Shown: positions 42,831-52,932, numbered from the stretch's first letter. The stretch is DNA of 64,000 nucleotides from Arion vulgaris (GCA_020796225.1 CM036765.1:6606805-6670804); one strand, 5' to 3'. Made by a program: numbers and translations. Notes: generated from the sequence alone by a model not told the origin.

Positions 42831-43075
42831 GTGGTATGGGGGAATATCGTCTATTGACGTTTCCAACTTCCAGAGACTCACCTGGATCTACTGTAGTGGT
42901 CATGTGAGAGCAGACATGCTTTCGTCGAGGGCATCGATTGTTGGGAGTTTCAGATGGATAATGGGGAAGTTCTTCGGTCTCTTGTCTACCTACTGTTGGA
43001 TGAGAATACTAATATATACTTTAAATCAATAAAGCGATTTAATGAGTTTGGGTTTACATGTTGTTCATGTAGAGC
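42790..43075 (+). pseudogene. RNase H domain remnant of a LINE
   Basis: Reads MLLKIQNGRLWYGGISSIDV, then QRLTWIYCSGHVRADMLSSR and ASIVGSF. W-x-Y-C-x-GH followed by RAD-x-L is the RNase H core, but the V-x-G-N-E part between GH and RAD is deleted. The 35-bp array lies immediately upstream in the same domain. Confidence 0.65.
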
Positions 43076-43379
43076 TAGTTACTTGAAGGACAGATAGAGA
43101 CGTGTGTTTAACCAACGAGCCACAGGAACCATCAGTTTGCATACACTTTGAAATATGTTGTGGGAGACAGAGCACATATGGGAAGTACCGGAGTGCTGTG
43201 ACGTGAGTTCAGTAACCAACAACCAATGTCTAGTATGTATGCTTAAAGCGTCAAGATATAATATTTTTGTGTGTTTTTATCGGAACGAGTTTATTTCTCT
43301 CCGCTCCTCGTGGAGCATAGGGCCTCAACAGTATTTCGTCATTTTTCTGGTATCTGGCTGTTTTATTTATGTCTTTCAA

Positions 43380-43752
43380 TGATAGCCTTCTTCTTCTTCC
43401 TTCTTCGCCCTAGGGAAGCATAGGTCCGCAACCAAGGCCTTCCAAGCCCGCATATCCAAGGCCAACCTTTCCAGATCTCTCCACTCTGTTCCCATTTTCT
43501 TGCATTCCGTCTCCAACTCCCATCTCCAGGTGTTCCTGGGTCTTCCTCTACCTCTATTGCCCCGGGGTTCCATCGAGAGCCTCTCTTGTGATACTGTTAG
43601 GGGGTTTGCTCAGTGTGTGTCCTACCATCGCCACCTTCTACTCCTTATCTCTTGTTCCACCTGTCGTTGTCCTGTTCTATCCCAGAGTTTCCTGCTTGTG
43701 GTCCTGTCATACCATCGCTGATGGAGCATCCTGCGCAGGCATCTGTTGATAA
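43380..43752 (-). pseudogene. LINE RT C-terminal fragment
   Basis: Minus strand: RRMLHQRWYDRTTSRKLWDR, then RRWRWVGHTLSKPPN, MEPRGNRGRGRPRNTWRWEL, WRDLERLALDMRAWKALVAD, LCFPRAKK. A clear C-terminal signature with one break between the WVGH-like and RGRP blocks. Confidence 0.8.
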
Positions 43753-44045
43753 ACAATGATAGCCTAGCATCCTTCAATTTCTCAATAAGACTCCGTATGC
43801 AGGTCTGTTTATGACGCCCCTTTTCCGTTTTTCTTGCGGTGTCCACTCAAGTGCTTATTTAGTGTCACTCGGCTGTGTCGTCCACAGGGTACGCTTGACC
43901 GATCTTGATTTTCTCATCTTAACCTGGGTGGTCATTGGTTCCTGTCATGTTAATATCCATAGGCCTGTGTTTGCAACTCTATCATACCATCTCAGTTTGA
44001 GAATACGCCGAAGATATCTGTTGACAAAGGTTTGAATCTTATTTG
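43753..44045 (-). pseudogene. second LINE C-terminal fragment in tandem
   Basis: Minus strand: INRYLRRILKLRWYDR, then VNDTAE, MDTARKTEKGRHKQTC and IRSLIEKLKDARLS. It repeats the same ORF region as its neighbour but from a different subfamily; the two adjoin at an INRCLRR / KLKDARLS junction. Confidence 0.7.
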
Positions 44046-44186
44046 TATTTAACTTGGTGACTTACAACATTTCCGAGTCATCCAGCAATAGGGATGTCAC
44101 ATTTGTACTGAAGTCCATTATTATATCTTCAATATTGTAATGCGGAATTGATGCGTAACTCAGACCGTATCGGTACATATTTGCTA

Positions 44187-44362
44187 GCTGCCCGCCTGAC
44201 CAGCGTGTTCATAGCGCGTTGGACGATGGCTGACAAGCCACCTGTGAGTGTGGTTCAATTCCGTGGGCTAGCAGAAAGCCACAGGTTCTCCAGATTTACG
44301 GTGTTCGTGGCACCGAGCCGAAGAGCTCAAAGCTCAAGTGCTTCTGGATCGCAAAGAAAAGT
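44187..44362 (+). repeat. SINE-A, shorter variant
   Basis: Head and B box as in the other copies (TTCATAGCGCGTTGG, GGTTCAATTCC), but only one GTGCCACGAACACC-type module, so about 30 bp shorter. Confidence 0.8.
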
Positions 44363-44544
44363 ATTTGCTAGCAGTGTTATTTAACAACTGAATGTAAATG
44401 CAAGTGAACAACATATTCTCATGTGTAAATATCATTGCAAAAGAACTGTAGAGAATTCAAGATTTAACAAAGATTTCAACATTTCAGACAGTATCCGCTC
44501 TCGGATCTAAGTTGAAGTGAAAGAGTTTTAGAAATATTCTGAGA

Positions 44545-44774
44545 TCATCATCATCATTAAAGAGCTATTCCCGAGCAGAACTTTACCACCCCAACAGTCT
44601 TTCGGAATTTCTCTCTCTCTCTCATAGGCCAGATGTCCCGCCTTTGCAGCCGTCATATTCAAACCATCAGTCACATTCTGAATCCATCTTCTCCATGGTC
44701 TTCCTCTTCTTCTCTTTGCCGTTATACCTCCTTCCATGCTGGTCTTCTCCAGCAGTTCATATTTGAAATCATAT
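44545..44774 (-). pseudogene. LINE RT C-terminal fragment
   Basis: Minus strand: ELLEKTSMEGGITAKRRRGR, PWRRWIQNVTDGLNMTAAKA and REREIPKDCWG. Readable until the 38-bp array begins at the FGH-equivalent. Confidence 0.8.
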
Positions 44775-45236
44775 ATATAGAAGTATTCAGCGATGGCAGA
44801 TGTTTTGTAAAGGTATAGAAGTATTTTGAGATGGCTTCTATCTTGTGTAGATTTATAATTATTTACAGATGGAAGCTATCCTAAGTATGTTTAGAAGTAT
44901 TCTGAGATGAAAGCTGTTTTGTGTAGATTTAGAAGTATTTTGATATGAAAGCTGTTTTATGTAGATTTAAAAGTATTTTGATATGAAAGCTGTTTTATGT
45001 AGATTTGGAAGTATTCTGAGATGAAAGCTGTTTTGTGTAGATTTAGAAGTATTTTGATATGAAAGCTGTTTTGTGTAGATTTGGAAGTATTTTTAAATGA
45101 AAGCTATTTTATGTAGATTTGGAAGTATTCTGAGATGAAAGCTGTTTTATGTAGATTTAGAAGTATTTTGATATGAAAGCTGTTTTGTGTAGATTTGGAA
45201 GTATTTTTATATGAAAGCTGGTTTGTGTAGATTTAG
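44775..45236. repeat. minisatellite, 38 bp x about 12
   Basis: GAAGTATTTTGATATGAAAG then CTGTTTTGTGTAGATTTA. It resumes briefly at about 45645-45710 after the foldback insertion. Confidence 0.95.
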
Positions 45237-45290
45237 AACAAGGTTTTTTTTTTGCAAGAACCTCAGAGGAAGCAAAGGAAGTAAAGAACA

Positions 45291-45637
45291 TGATCAACAA
45301 AAAAACAGTTTACAAGTATTAAGAGCTTCCGAAAAAACAAATAGACAAACACGGGATTTGAACCACTTACCACTTTCCTACGACACCCATCGCCTAGCCT
45401 AGCAATACGTGCGTCCTTACGAACACAACCAGCCAGCACAATAAGCTTATAGCATGTGTTTGTGCAAACACTGTTCGATCGTACCTTACCTAATTATTCT
45501 GTGTCTAGCTATACCAAAGTGCTTGTGAAAGACACTCCTCAGTGAACCATTTTTAAAAAAATAAGTGGTTCGAATCCTGTGTTTGTCTATTTGTTTTTCG
45601 GAAGCTCTTAATACTTGTACATTGCTTATTTGTTGAT
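45291..45637. mobile_element. foldback element, 347 bp, inserted in the 38-bp array
   Basis: The arms of about 75 bp (45291-45369 and 45561-45637) are inverted copies: GATCAAC, TACAAGTATTAAGAGCTTCCG, AACAAATAGACAAACAC and GGGATTTGAACCACTTA. The last segment includes a B-box-like GGTTCAAATCCC in inverted orientation in both arms. The interior has no frame. Confidence 0.8.
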
Positions 45638-45714
45638 CAAATTTGTGTAGGTTTAGAAGTATTCTGGTGTTGGAGCTTTCAGATGTAGTTTTAGAAGTAT
45701 TGTTTAAAAGGGTT

Positions 45715-45777
45715 TAAAAGTCGAAAGATTTACTTCATTGCACCGGGTTTTACCCCATCTGGCTCGGTCCCTTTTAG
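45715..45777 (-). repeat. SINE-C 3' fragment
   Basis: Reverse of the SINE-C end: TTCATTGCACCGGGTTTTACC and CCATCTGGCTCGGTCCC. Confidence 0.65.
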
Positions 45778-45826
45778 AAGTATTGTCTTTCTCGGTAGCT
45801 AGCAATGAATTCAGATGTAGTTATTG

Positions 45827-46092
45827 CGCCTTATTATCATTCTAACGCTCTATATCGATCACTTGTTAAATCACTCTTTGGATTTCTATGTGATCTGAGC
45901 CTAAAAATGATTGTGCGTTGTGCCAGTTATGCGTCCACAAGTAGGCCAGCACATCCGATTTCTGCGACGCTTTTTATTTACTAGGAGAGCTTCCTATGCT
46001 CCTACCACACTCGCCTCTTTCGATATACCTTGTAGGTCGCAGTGTTACTATTCTTTTCTCCCTCCTTGGGCAACGACAACACACGACAGTCA
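45827..46092 (-). repeat. element M copy
   Basis: CTATATCGATCACTTGTTAAATCACTC, AGTTATGCGTCCACAAGTAGGCC, CTTTTTATTTACTAGGAGAGC and CTTGTAGGTCGCAGTGTTAC. Full body; the head is degraded (TTGGGCAACGAC). Confidence 0.8.
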
Positions 46093-46344
46093 TTGCATCT
46101 AATATTGCACATCCAACTGATTATTTTAGTGAAGGCTTGCTTTCCTTATAAATATTGTCGTTCATTATTCAGACAAGATTTACTTCGGAGGAATTTGTAA
46201 TTTAGATATTTAAGCAAACGATTAGAATTTCCTGTAGCAAAACCGCAAAACATGTCGGATCAAACTGGATTCAAACCCCGGAATTTCTCCGGCACGTGAT
46301 CACTAGCGCAGCGATTTATCAACTTCGCTATAGTCGTGTCGTAT
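46093..46344. other. unassigned DNA with a tRNA-like stretch
   Basis: ATTCAAACCCCGGAATTTCTCC near 46268 could be a B-box-like relic on the minus strand. Too degraded to call a SINE. Confidence 0.35.
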
Positions 46345-48052
46345 AGATATACGAATGCGAGTCATGGACAATGAACAAACAGATCGAAAAATCTCTCAGG
46401 GCCACAGAGATGTGGTTTTACATAAAAATGATGAGAATCCCACGGACTTCTAAAATGACTAATGGTGAGGTGTTGAATGAGACACAGAGTGAGGTGTTGA
46501 ATGAGACACAGAGTAAGGTGTTGAATGAGACACAAAGTGAGGTGTTGAATGAGACACAAAGTGAGGTGTTGAATGAGACACAGAGTAAGGTGTTGAATGA
46601 GACACAAAGTAAGGTGTTGAATGAGACACAGAGTGAGGTGTTGAATGAGACACAAAGTGAGGTGTTGAATGAGACACAAAGTGAGGTGTTGAATGAGACA
46701 CAGAGTAAGGTGTTGAATGAGACACAGAGTGAGGTGTTGAATGAGACACAGAGTAAGGTGTTGAATGAGACACAGAGTAAGGTGTTGAATGAGACACAGA
46801 GTGAGGTGTTGAATGAGACACAGAGTAAGGTGTTGAATGAGACACAGAGTGAGGTGTTGAATGAGACACAGAGTGAGGTGTTGAATGAGACACAGAGTGA
46901 GGTGTTGAATGAGACACAGAGTGAGGTGTTGAATGAGACACAGAGTAAGGTGTTGAATGAGACACAGAGTGAGGTGTTGAATGAGACACAGAGTAAGGTG
47001 TTGAATGAGACACAGAGTAAGGTGTTGAATGAGACACAGAGTAAGGTGTTGAATGAGACACAGAGTGAGGTGTTGAATGAGACACAGAGTGAGGTGTTGA
47101 ATGAGACACAGAGTGAGGTGTTGAATGAGACACAGAGTGAGGTGTTGAATGAGACACAGAGTGAGGTGTTGAATGAGACACAGAGTAAGGTGTTGAATGA
47201 GACACAGAGTAAGGTGTTGAATGAGACACAAAGTAAGGTGTTGAATGAGACACAGAGTGAGGTGTTGAATGAGACACAAAGTGAGGTGTTGAATGAGACA
47301 CAGAGTGAGGTGTTGAATGAGACACAGAGTGAGGTGTTGAATGAGACACAGAGTGAGGTGTTGAATGAGACACAGAGTGAGGTGTTGAATGAGACACAGA
47401 GTGAGGTGTTGAATGAGACACAGAGTGAGGTGTTGAATGAGACACAGAGTAAGGTGTTGAATGAGACACAAAGTGAGGTGTTGAATGAGACACAAAGTAG
47501 GTGTTGAATGAGACACAGAGTGAGGTGTTGAATGAGACACAGAGTGAGGTGTTGAATGAGACACAAAGTAAGGTGTTGAATGAGACACAGAGTAAGGTGT
47601 TGAATGAGACACAGAGTGAGGTGTTGAATGAGACACAAAGTGAGGTGTTGAATGAGACACAAAGTGAGGTGTTGAATGAGACACAGAGTGAGGTGTTGAA
47701 TGAGACACAGAGTGAGGTGTTGAATGAGACACAAAGTGAGGTGTTGAATGAGACACAAAGTGAGGTGTTGAATGAGACACAGAGTAAGCTTGTTGTCAAT
47801 ATAAGAAAGATGCAGTCATCATTTTTCGGATATGTGATGAGGAAGGGAGGTTTAGAACACATTGCAGCAACCGGTAAAATCGAGGGAAGACGAGTCAGAG
47901 GAAGACAGAGAGAGACAATTTTTTATAGCCTGACTTCATTGCACGGTCGAGCATCAACATCTGAGATGATAGCAAACACCAGAGACAGCGATTTATGGAG
48001 CTCCTTGATCGCCTAGTCCAACCAATAAGGCACCTGATGATGATGATAGGCG
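46345..48052 (+). pseudogene. LINE RT C-terminus enlarged by an in-frame 8-codon array
   Basis: The frame from 46371 reads SLRATEMWFYIKMMRIPRTS, KMTNG, then the EVLNETQS/KVLNETQS units. After the array it reads LVVNIRKMQSSFFGYVMRKG, GLEHIAATGKIEGRRVRGRQ, RETIFYSLTSLHGRASTSEM, and ends at 48016 in IA*. One 1-base deletion in the array (about 47500) shifts the frame; otherwise it would be open throughout. The 3' tail is CACCTGATGATGATGAT. The unexpanded version is seen at 29096-29560 and 50768-51097. Confidence 0.8.
46467..47785 (+). repeat. minisatellite, 24 bp x 55, in frame with the LINE ORF
   Basis: Units GAGGTGTTGAATGAGACACA plus GAGT. The 1295-base distance between the first and last unit starts equals 54 x 24 minus one base, giving 55 units with one of 23 bp. 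Variation is almost confined to two sites: GAG/AAG (E/K) in the first codon and CAG/CAA (silent Q). The complementary strand is also stop-free in several frames. Confidence 0.98.
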
Positions 48053-48522
48053 GTTACGAGCAATTTTTCGTGAATGGGGCTATCATGTGTACTTAAAGAA
48101 GTATTGTGAGCGAAAAGCTGTCATATTAACAAAAAATTATGAGAAATATCGTACTAATCAGTCATGATTGGGTAATCACTTGAACATAGTGTGTGCTGAG
48201 CTCTTCACGACGTTGCTACAATCAATGTGTGTAAAATGAAGTGAATTTATATTTCAGTTAATTTTTGTTTTGGGGATTATTAACTCTGTATTGTTATGTT
48301 TCACTCTGCTTAGAATCACACTGAAAGGAAGGATTGAAGGAGGATGGACAATATGAAGACAATTGCGATGAATTTTAGTAGGATTACAAAGATAGGCAGA
48401 CAGCAGGTGTTGCGGTGTATCAATAGGGAAATGAACAGAGAATATTAGAGGTCAATTGCAGTCAGCATGTCTTGCGAAATCGTTTATCGATTAAGGTTAA
48501 AGAGTAATTGCTGTTTATGAAT
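48053..48522. other. unassigned DNA
   Basis: No family or coding signal seen. Confidence 0.4.
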
Positions 48523-48735
48523 AGCCTGTGTAACAAAGTGGTCGCGTCGTTTGTCTTGTGATCCAAATGTCGTAGGTTCGAATCTGGACCACGTTATTTG
48601 GTTCACTAGTGAAATTTTTTAAAGAGATTTCTAGGATTGTTGTTAGAGCTACGGAGAACGTGTTTTGTGCAGTTTTCTAGACTAGTGGTGTACAATTTCT
48701 GTAGATAGTGACCGAGTCATATAAGGAGATCCTTT
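48523..48735 (+). repeat. SINE-C copy
   Basis: Head GCCTGTGTAACAAAGTGGTCG with B box GGTTCGAATCTGG. Body AGAGATTTCTAGGATTGTTG and AGCTACGGAGAACGTG, ending GACCGAGTCATATAAGG. Confidence 0.75.
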
Positions 48736-48825
48736 TTAGTGGTCAATTCTTGGAATTGGAGTGCCTTTGACTACTAGTCTGTGTTGATTCAATGGAGAGA
48801 CAATTCGAGTCGTCTTGAGATAAGG

Positions 48826-49102
48826 AATGCCTACTGCCTTGTGGGTTTTGGCTTGGGACAGCAAAAAGCTAACGTAGAGCGAACCCAGTAAACGCTGGTT
48901 GAAATCGAACACACTACCGAAGGATAAGCACCTGAGCTCCAATAGGTACTGAAGGCTGTGCACGTACATCCGTTCTTGATGTTTGGCTGCTTATATATCA
49001 CAATAGAATGATACAAGCGGCATAAGAACGATCGCGGGAGAGAGCGAGAGAGCGAGAGAGAGAGAGAGAGAGAGAGCGAGAGCGAGAGAGAGAGAGATAA
49101 GG
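48826..49102 (+). repeat. element X copy with (GA)n tail
   Basis: CTACTGCCTTGTGGGTTTTGG, AGCGAACCCAGTAAACGCTGG, AGCTCCAATAGGTACTGAAGG, GCTTATATATCACAATAGAATG, then (GA)n with GC interruptions at 49038-49095. Confidence 0.8.
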
Positions 49103-49135
49103 AATCATGCAATTGAAGATAAGGTTTTCTGATAT

Positions 49136-49372
49136 GAGGTCTCTATAACGTTGCCGTTAGGTGCTTGTCTCTCGTGTCAAAGGTAACAGGTTCTCTCCCT
49201 TGTGAAGCCATATGGGTATTTCTCTAGAGATCCCTGATCTCAGTGTAGGTGAAAACTAGTTCATAGTCCTATAGGAGATGGACGATTAAACGTAGGACTT
49301 GTGTTTAATTTGAGCAGGTAAAAGAACCCTGGAAGTTCAAAATCGAGAAGAGCAGGCTGGAAAGCCGTTCTA
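49136..49372 (+). repeat. SINE-B, 5' half
   Basis: Intact head (GAGGTCTCTATAACGTTGCC, GTTAGGTGCTTGTCTCTCG), TCCCTGATCTCAGTGTAGGTG and AGAAGAGCAGGCTGGAAAGCCG, then stops. Confidence 0.8.
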
Positions 49373-49428
49373 TATGCTGAACCAACTAGTGGTTTCATTC
49401 GAAAAATCTGCTAATTCCAATTTTTATA

Positions 49429-49700
49429 TATCTTCTTCTTCTTCTTCGAGCGTTCCATATCGATAACTTGTTAACCACTCAGTTTGATTTGTTTGTGAAC
49501 GATTGTAGTCTAAGACGATTGTACGTTGTGCCAGTTATGCGCCTACAAGAAGGCCAGCAATCCGATTTCTGCGATGATTGTTATTTACTAAGGTAGCTTC
49601 CCTAGGTCCTACATCAGTCGCCTCTTACGACCAGCCTTGTAAATCGCAGTGGTACTATTCCTTGCTTCCTTTGCAGGCCTCCGCACCACACAAGCGACAT
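49429..49700 (-). repeat. element M, full copy
   Basis: (TTC)n tail at 49429, GAGCGTTCCATATCGATAAC, GTGCCAGTTATGCGCCTAC, GCTTCCCTAGGTCCTACATCAG and TCGCCTCTTACGACCAGCCTTG, head near 49695. One of the best copies. Confidence 0.85.
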
Positions 49701-49716
49701 AATTTAATAGGCACTA

Positions 49717-49925
49717 TCTAGCTCGCCACCGCGACGGCTCTTTGGTCAACCCAGCCTCAACTGGGTACCAGACATGCTCTGGGTAAGTAAAGGCGGCCGG
49801 CGTGATGCTGACCACAACACCCATCTGTGCCGATGGTCAATGAAAAATACAGGCCTAACACTGTATTGACCTATATACCACGAGGTATGAAAGGGTTCCT
49901 TTACTTTTTACTATCTAGCTCGTCG
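49717..49925 (+). repeat. SINE-D, head-truncated
   Basis: Starts at CACCGCGACGGCTCTTTGG, continues CCCAGCCTCAACTGGGTACCAG, GCCGATGGTCAATGAAAAATAC and ACCACGAGGTATGAAAGGG, and ends TTCCTTTACTTTTTA. It keeps the middle that is deleted in 18752-18939. Confidence 0.8.
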
Positions 49926-49994
49926 CAGAGTAGATGACTAATCAGTGACTGATTTAGTTTTACTGTCTAAACAATGAAAAGTGGTATGATTGTG

Positions 49995-50115
49995 TTCCAT
50001 CTATGATTCAGTTCTTTCAGTTCTTGTTGCACTGTTCTTCACGTCGTTGTGAGTCTTCCGCTTTCGTCACAGAGTTGGTCTCTCTGCGTATCATATGTCC
50101 AATCCATCTCCAGCG
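49995..50115 (-). pseudogene. LINE RT C-terminal fragment
   Basis: Minus strand: RRWRWIGHMIRRETNSVTK-like reading with ATCCATCTCCAGCGTC marking R-W-R-W. Short. Confidence 0.5.
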
Positions 50116-50767
50116 TCACTTTTAAAAAATGATTGTCTTTATATTCTCTTGCTGACACTGTGTAATAAGCAGTTCAAGCTGGTATTTGGTCAGAACACGT
50201 AAAAGGTATTTCGCAGACATTTTGTATGGAAGATGGAGTTTAAATATATCTTGATATGTCGTTCTCCAGTATTCTAATAAGTAAAGTAAAATTGATAGCA
50301 TACTGCAGTTAGCAAAAAACAACTTTAAAGATTTCTTTTAAAAAGATTAAAAGGTGTTCCTACTTGATTGCGGCCAAAATGTGGGAGCCTTCAATAAAAG
50401 CCAAATGGCACAGTAAAATCCACTTAAACAAACTCCGAGCAACGCACATTCGAAAGAATAACGACGCTTGGTTTACACCTTCAGCCGCACTGGGTCCACT
50501 CGTTGGGACAATTTCGGGTAGGACCCAATAAATCAGAAATAAAATAAATAAAAATAGCACACAGCTGGGACTAGCATTCATTACTTTTGTTTCTGATTTT
50601 GTATTGTGTTGATTTCCAGACCGTCTGAGCGATCATGAATGTACTTCGTGTCTTAGTCTGATTTTAATGTCTGATAAATCACTACCTCATTATAAGTAAA
50701 TCCTCTTCCCATTTTTTTGCAAATAGAAATATATACATTTGATCTTATTTACTCAAATATTATTTGT
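50116..50767. other. unassigned DNA
   Basis: No family or coding signal seen. Confidence 0.4.
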
Positions 50768-51097
50768 CCCAGAGATGCGGTTTTGCAGACAAATAATGGG
50801 AATATCATCATGCTAAAATGACGAAAGTAGAAGTGTTGAATGAAGCCAAGAAGCAGAGAAAGCTTATTATTAATATAAGAAAGAGGCGGTCATCATTCAT
50901 CGGGCATGTAATGAGAAAGGGAAGATTAGAACACGTTGAGACACCCCAAACAATAATGGGGAGACGAAACAGAGGGAGGCAGAGAGAAACAGTTTTGGAC
51001 ATCCTGACTTCACGACATTGAAGAGCGTCAACATTTGAGATGAAATAAATAACCAGGGACTCGATCAGCCGACACGGTGCCTGATGATGAGGATTAT
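50768..51097 (+). pseudogene. LINE RT C-terminus, single-copy equivalent of the array site
   Basis: Reads EMRFCRQIMGISSC, then KMTKVEVLNEAKKQRKLIIN, IRKRRSSFIGHVMRKGRLEH, RNRGRQRETVLDILTSRH*. It ends CCTGATGATGAGGATTATT. EVLNEAKKQRK is present once, exactly where the 46467 copy has 55 units. Confidence 0.8.
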
Positions 51098-51520
51098 TTG
51101 TTCCATGCCTCTATCTCATTTCTAAAAAATCATAACTAAACAGTTTCTTGTTTCTGTCTTTAAGAACCGTTAGTTCGCATATCACATTGATCATTTGATA
51201 GCCAGAAAAGTTGTTCCGTTTTTACTGACTTCCTTTTAAAATAAGTTGATGTTTGCTCACCAACAGTCGGTCAAACGGTTATTTGTGGATTTCGTCTGCC
51301 AACAGAAGAAATTTCGATCAACCATCCGTTATTTGACTAGACGAAATCGAAAACTTTGTACGCAATATCTTAGTTTCAGATCAGAGTAGGTAGTCTCCTT
51401 GTGGTAGGATGGATGTAATGAGTTTAACATATGGTCTGTCTAGTCATCAAGGGAGATACCTTCTCAAGACCATCTCATTCACACACGTTTTACCTGTGTC
51501 ACAAACGGGTGATTTCTACT
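51098..51520. other. unassigned DNA
   Basis: No family or coding signal seen. Confidence 0.4.
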
Positions 51521-51530
51521 ACCAAATCAA

Positions 51531-51981
51531 AGGATTGATTGACTGATTGATTATAGAACCATCATGATTGCACTTCGGTAATCAACCATGTATGCTACGA
51601 TCTCTTTCTTACACAAGAAGATCCCGAGCTGCAGTGCATGAACTCCGTAGCACCGACAAGGTTCTCCGATGTAATTTTGAAGATGGTGAAGATATTTTTG
51701 TAGGAAAGTTATTTTTAATCTTTGTAATGAATTTTTCCCAGGCAGCGGCTTTCAAGCCTGTTCTTCTCGAATTTGAACTGTCAAGGGTTCGTTTACGTGC
51801 TTAAATTAAACACGGGACTTTAGCTTTCATCGTCTGTCTCAACTTAGACTAGAAACTCGATCTCACCTACACTGAGATCAGCGATCTCTGGAAAAATATC
51901 TAGATTGCTCTACGAGGAAGCGAACCTGGTACCTTTGGCACAATAGACGAGCACCTATCCTCTACGCCACAGAGACCCCTG
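51531..51981 (-). repeat. SINE-B, full copy with target duplication
   Basis: Tail (GATTGATT)n at 51531, full body, head GGTGCTCGTCTATTGTGCC and GGGGTCTCTGTGGCGTAG in reverse at the right. Flanks ACCAAATCAA at 51521-51530 and 51982-51991. This is the best uninterrupted reference for the family, about 450 bp. Confidence 0.9.
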
Positions 51982-52044
51982 ACCAAATCAAGGTAAGAAC
52001 AGGTATCGTCCGGCTACAAACTAGGCCCAATTCACTGACGTACT

Positions 52045-52377
52045 ATCTGTATGTAAGTGATACAGAAAAGTATTCCGTATATCATGGATAGAGAAAAGAA
52101 CAAATATATCTATCCAGAAAGAACTCAACATAAAAGAAGACTGGTTTATACTACAAATAAGAATGAGAAAATTGAAGTATTTTGGACATATAAAGAGGTA
52201 CAAAGGGCTGGAGAAGACCATCATGGAAGGAGACATACCGGCAAAGAGGAAAATCAAGGATACGATGGATTCAGAGTATAACTGATAATTTAAGCAAGAT
52301 GGCGGTAGAAGCATGACGTCTGGCTTATGACAGAGAGACATTCCGAAGGACTCTTAGTGTGTCAAAGTTTGGCTCTG
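52045..52377 (+). pseudogene. LINE RT C-terminal fragment
   Basis: KCYRKVFRISWIEKRTNISI-like, QKELNIKEDWFILQIRMRKL, KYFGHIKRYKGLEKTIMEGD, IPAKRK, then a degraded end. Frames shift. Same family as 30775. Confidence 0.75.
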
Positions 52378-52932
52378 GATAAGCTATTTGATGATAGCCA
52401 TCTGTTTAACAAGTACAAGATAGGCTTTAATGACATATGCAAATATGGCATCAGAAAGTTGACAGAGACACACATCCTTCAAGAATGTTCAACATACAAT
52501 AAACATAGGAAACACATATGTTTAAACCTGATGTAAGTCCAATACAAGCTATACGGAGATATACACAGAGTTACTGGGCACGCAAGAGTTAGGGTTAATG
52601 AACGAGTTGATAGATTAGCTGGCTTGGCTACAATATCTGAAGGAGCTGCCATGGATCGAAATGACATTCTTCATGCATTGAGAGGGTCTATCCGGACAGA
52701 AGAGTTTCAGGATTGCGAATCTCACTCGCTGACCAGATTGAGAGAGATGGGTGTCAATATTGGTGCAGACCGAAAAGAACGACATACTAAATATGCAAAG
52801 AGATTGATTAATCAACATCGAACTGGCATGTTGGGCCGCTGGATGCTGCTGGATTTGTTGCGGCGGAGATCGGAGCACCCATGGGCATGTCCGGAGTGCT
52901 ATGATGATAGTCCTCATATAACAGATAACTGA
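52378..52932 (+). pseudogene. LINE RNase H domain and C-terminal domain
   Basis: The upstream part reads LFNKYKIGFNDICKYG and ETHILQECSTYNKH (Cys-rich post-RNase-H type). From 52549 it reads YGDIHRVTGHARVRVNERVD, RLAGLATI, then MDRNDILHALRGSIR, LTRLREMGVNIGADRK, INQHRTGMLGRWMLLDLLRR and CPECYDDSPHITDN*. G-H-x4-V-x-NER-x-D-x-L-A is the RNase H core, here with partial loss (VNERVD for GNERAD). The open 102-codon end is the best copy of the domain whose 3' ends sit at 6725, 15070 and 21685. Confidence 0.75.

Noticed and set aside
46362..47862. Three minus-strand frames of 446-472 codons over the 24-bp array
   Set aside because: They are antisense of the array. The real sense is the plus-strand LINE frame, supported by flanking LINE motifs on both sides.
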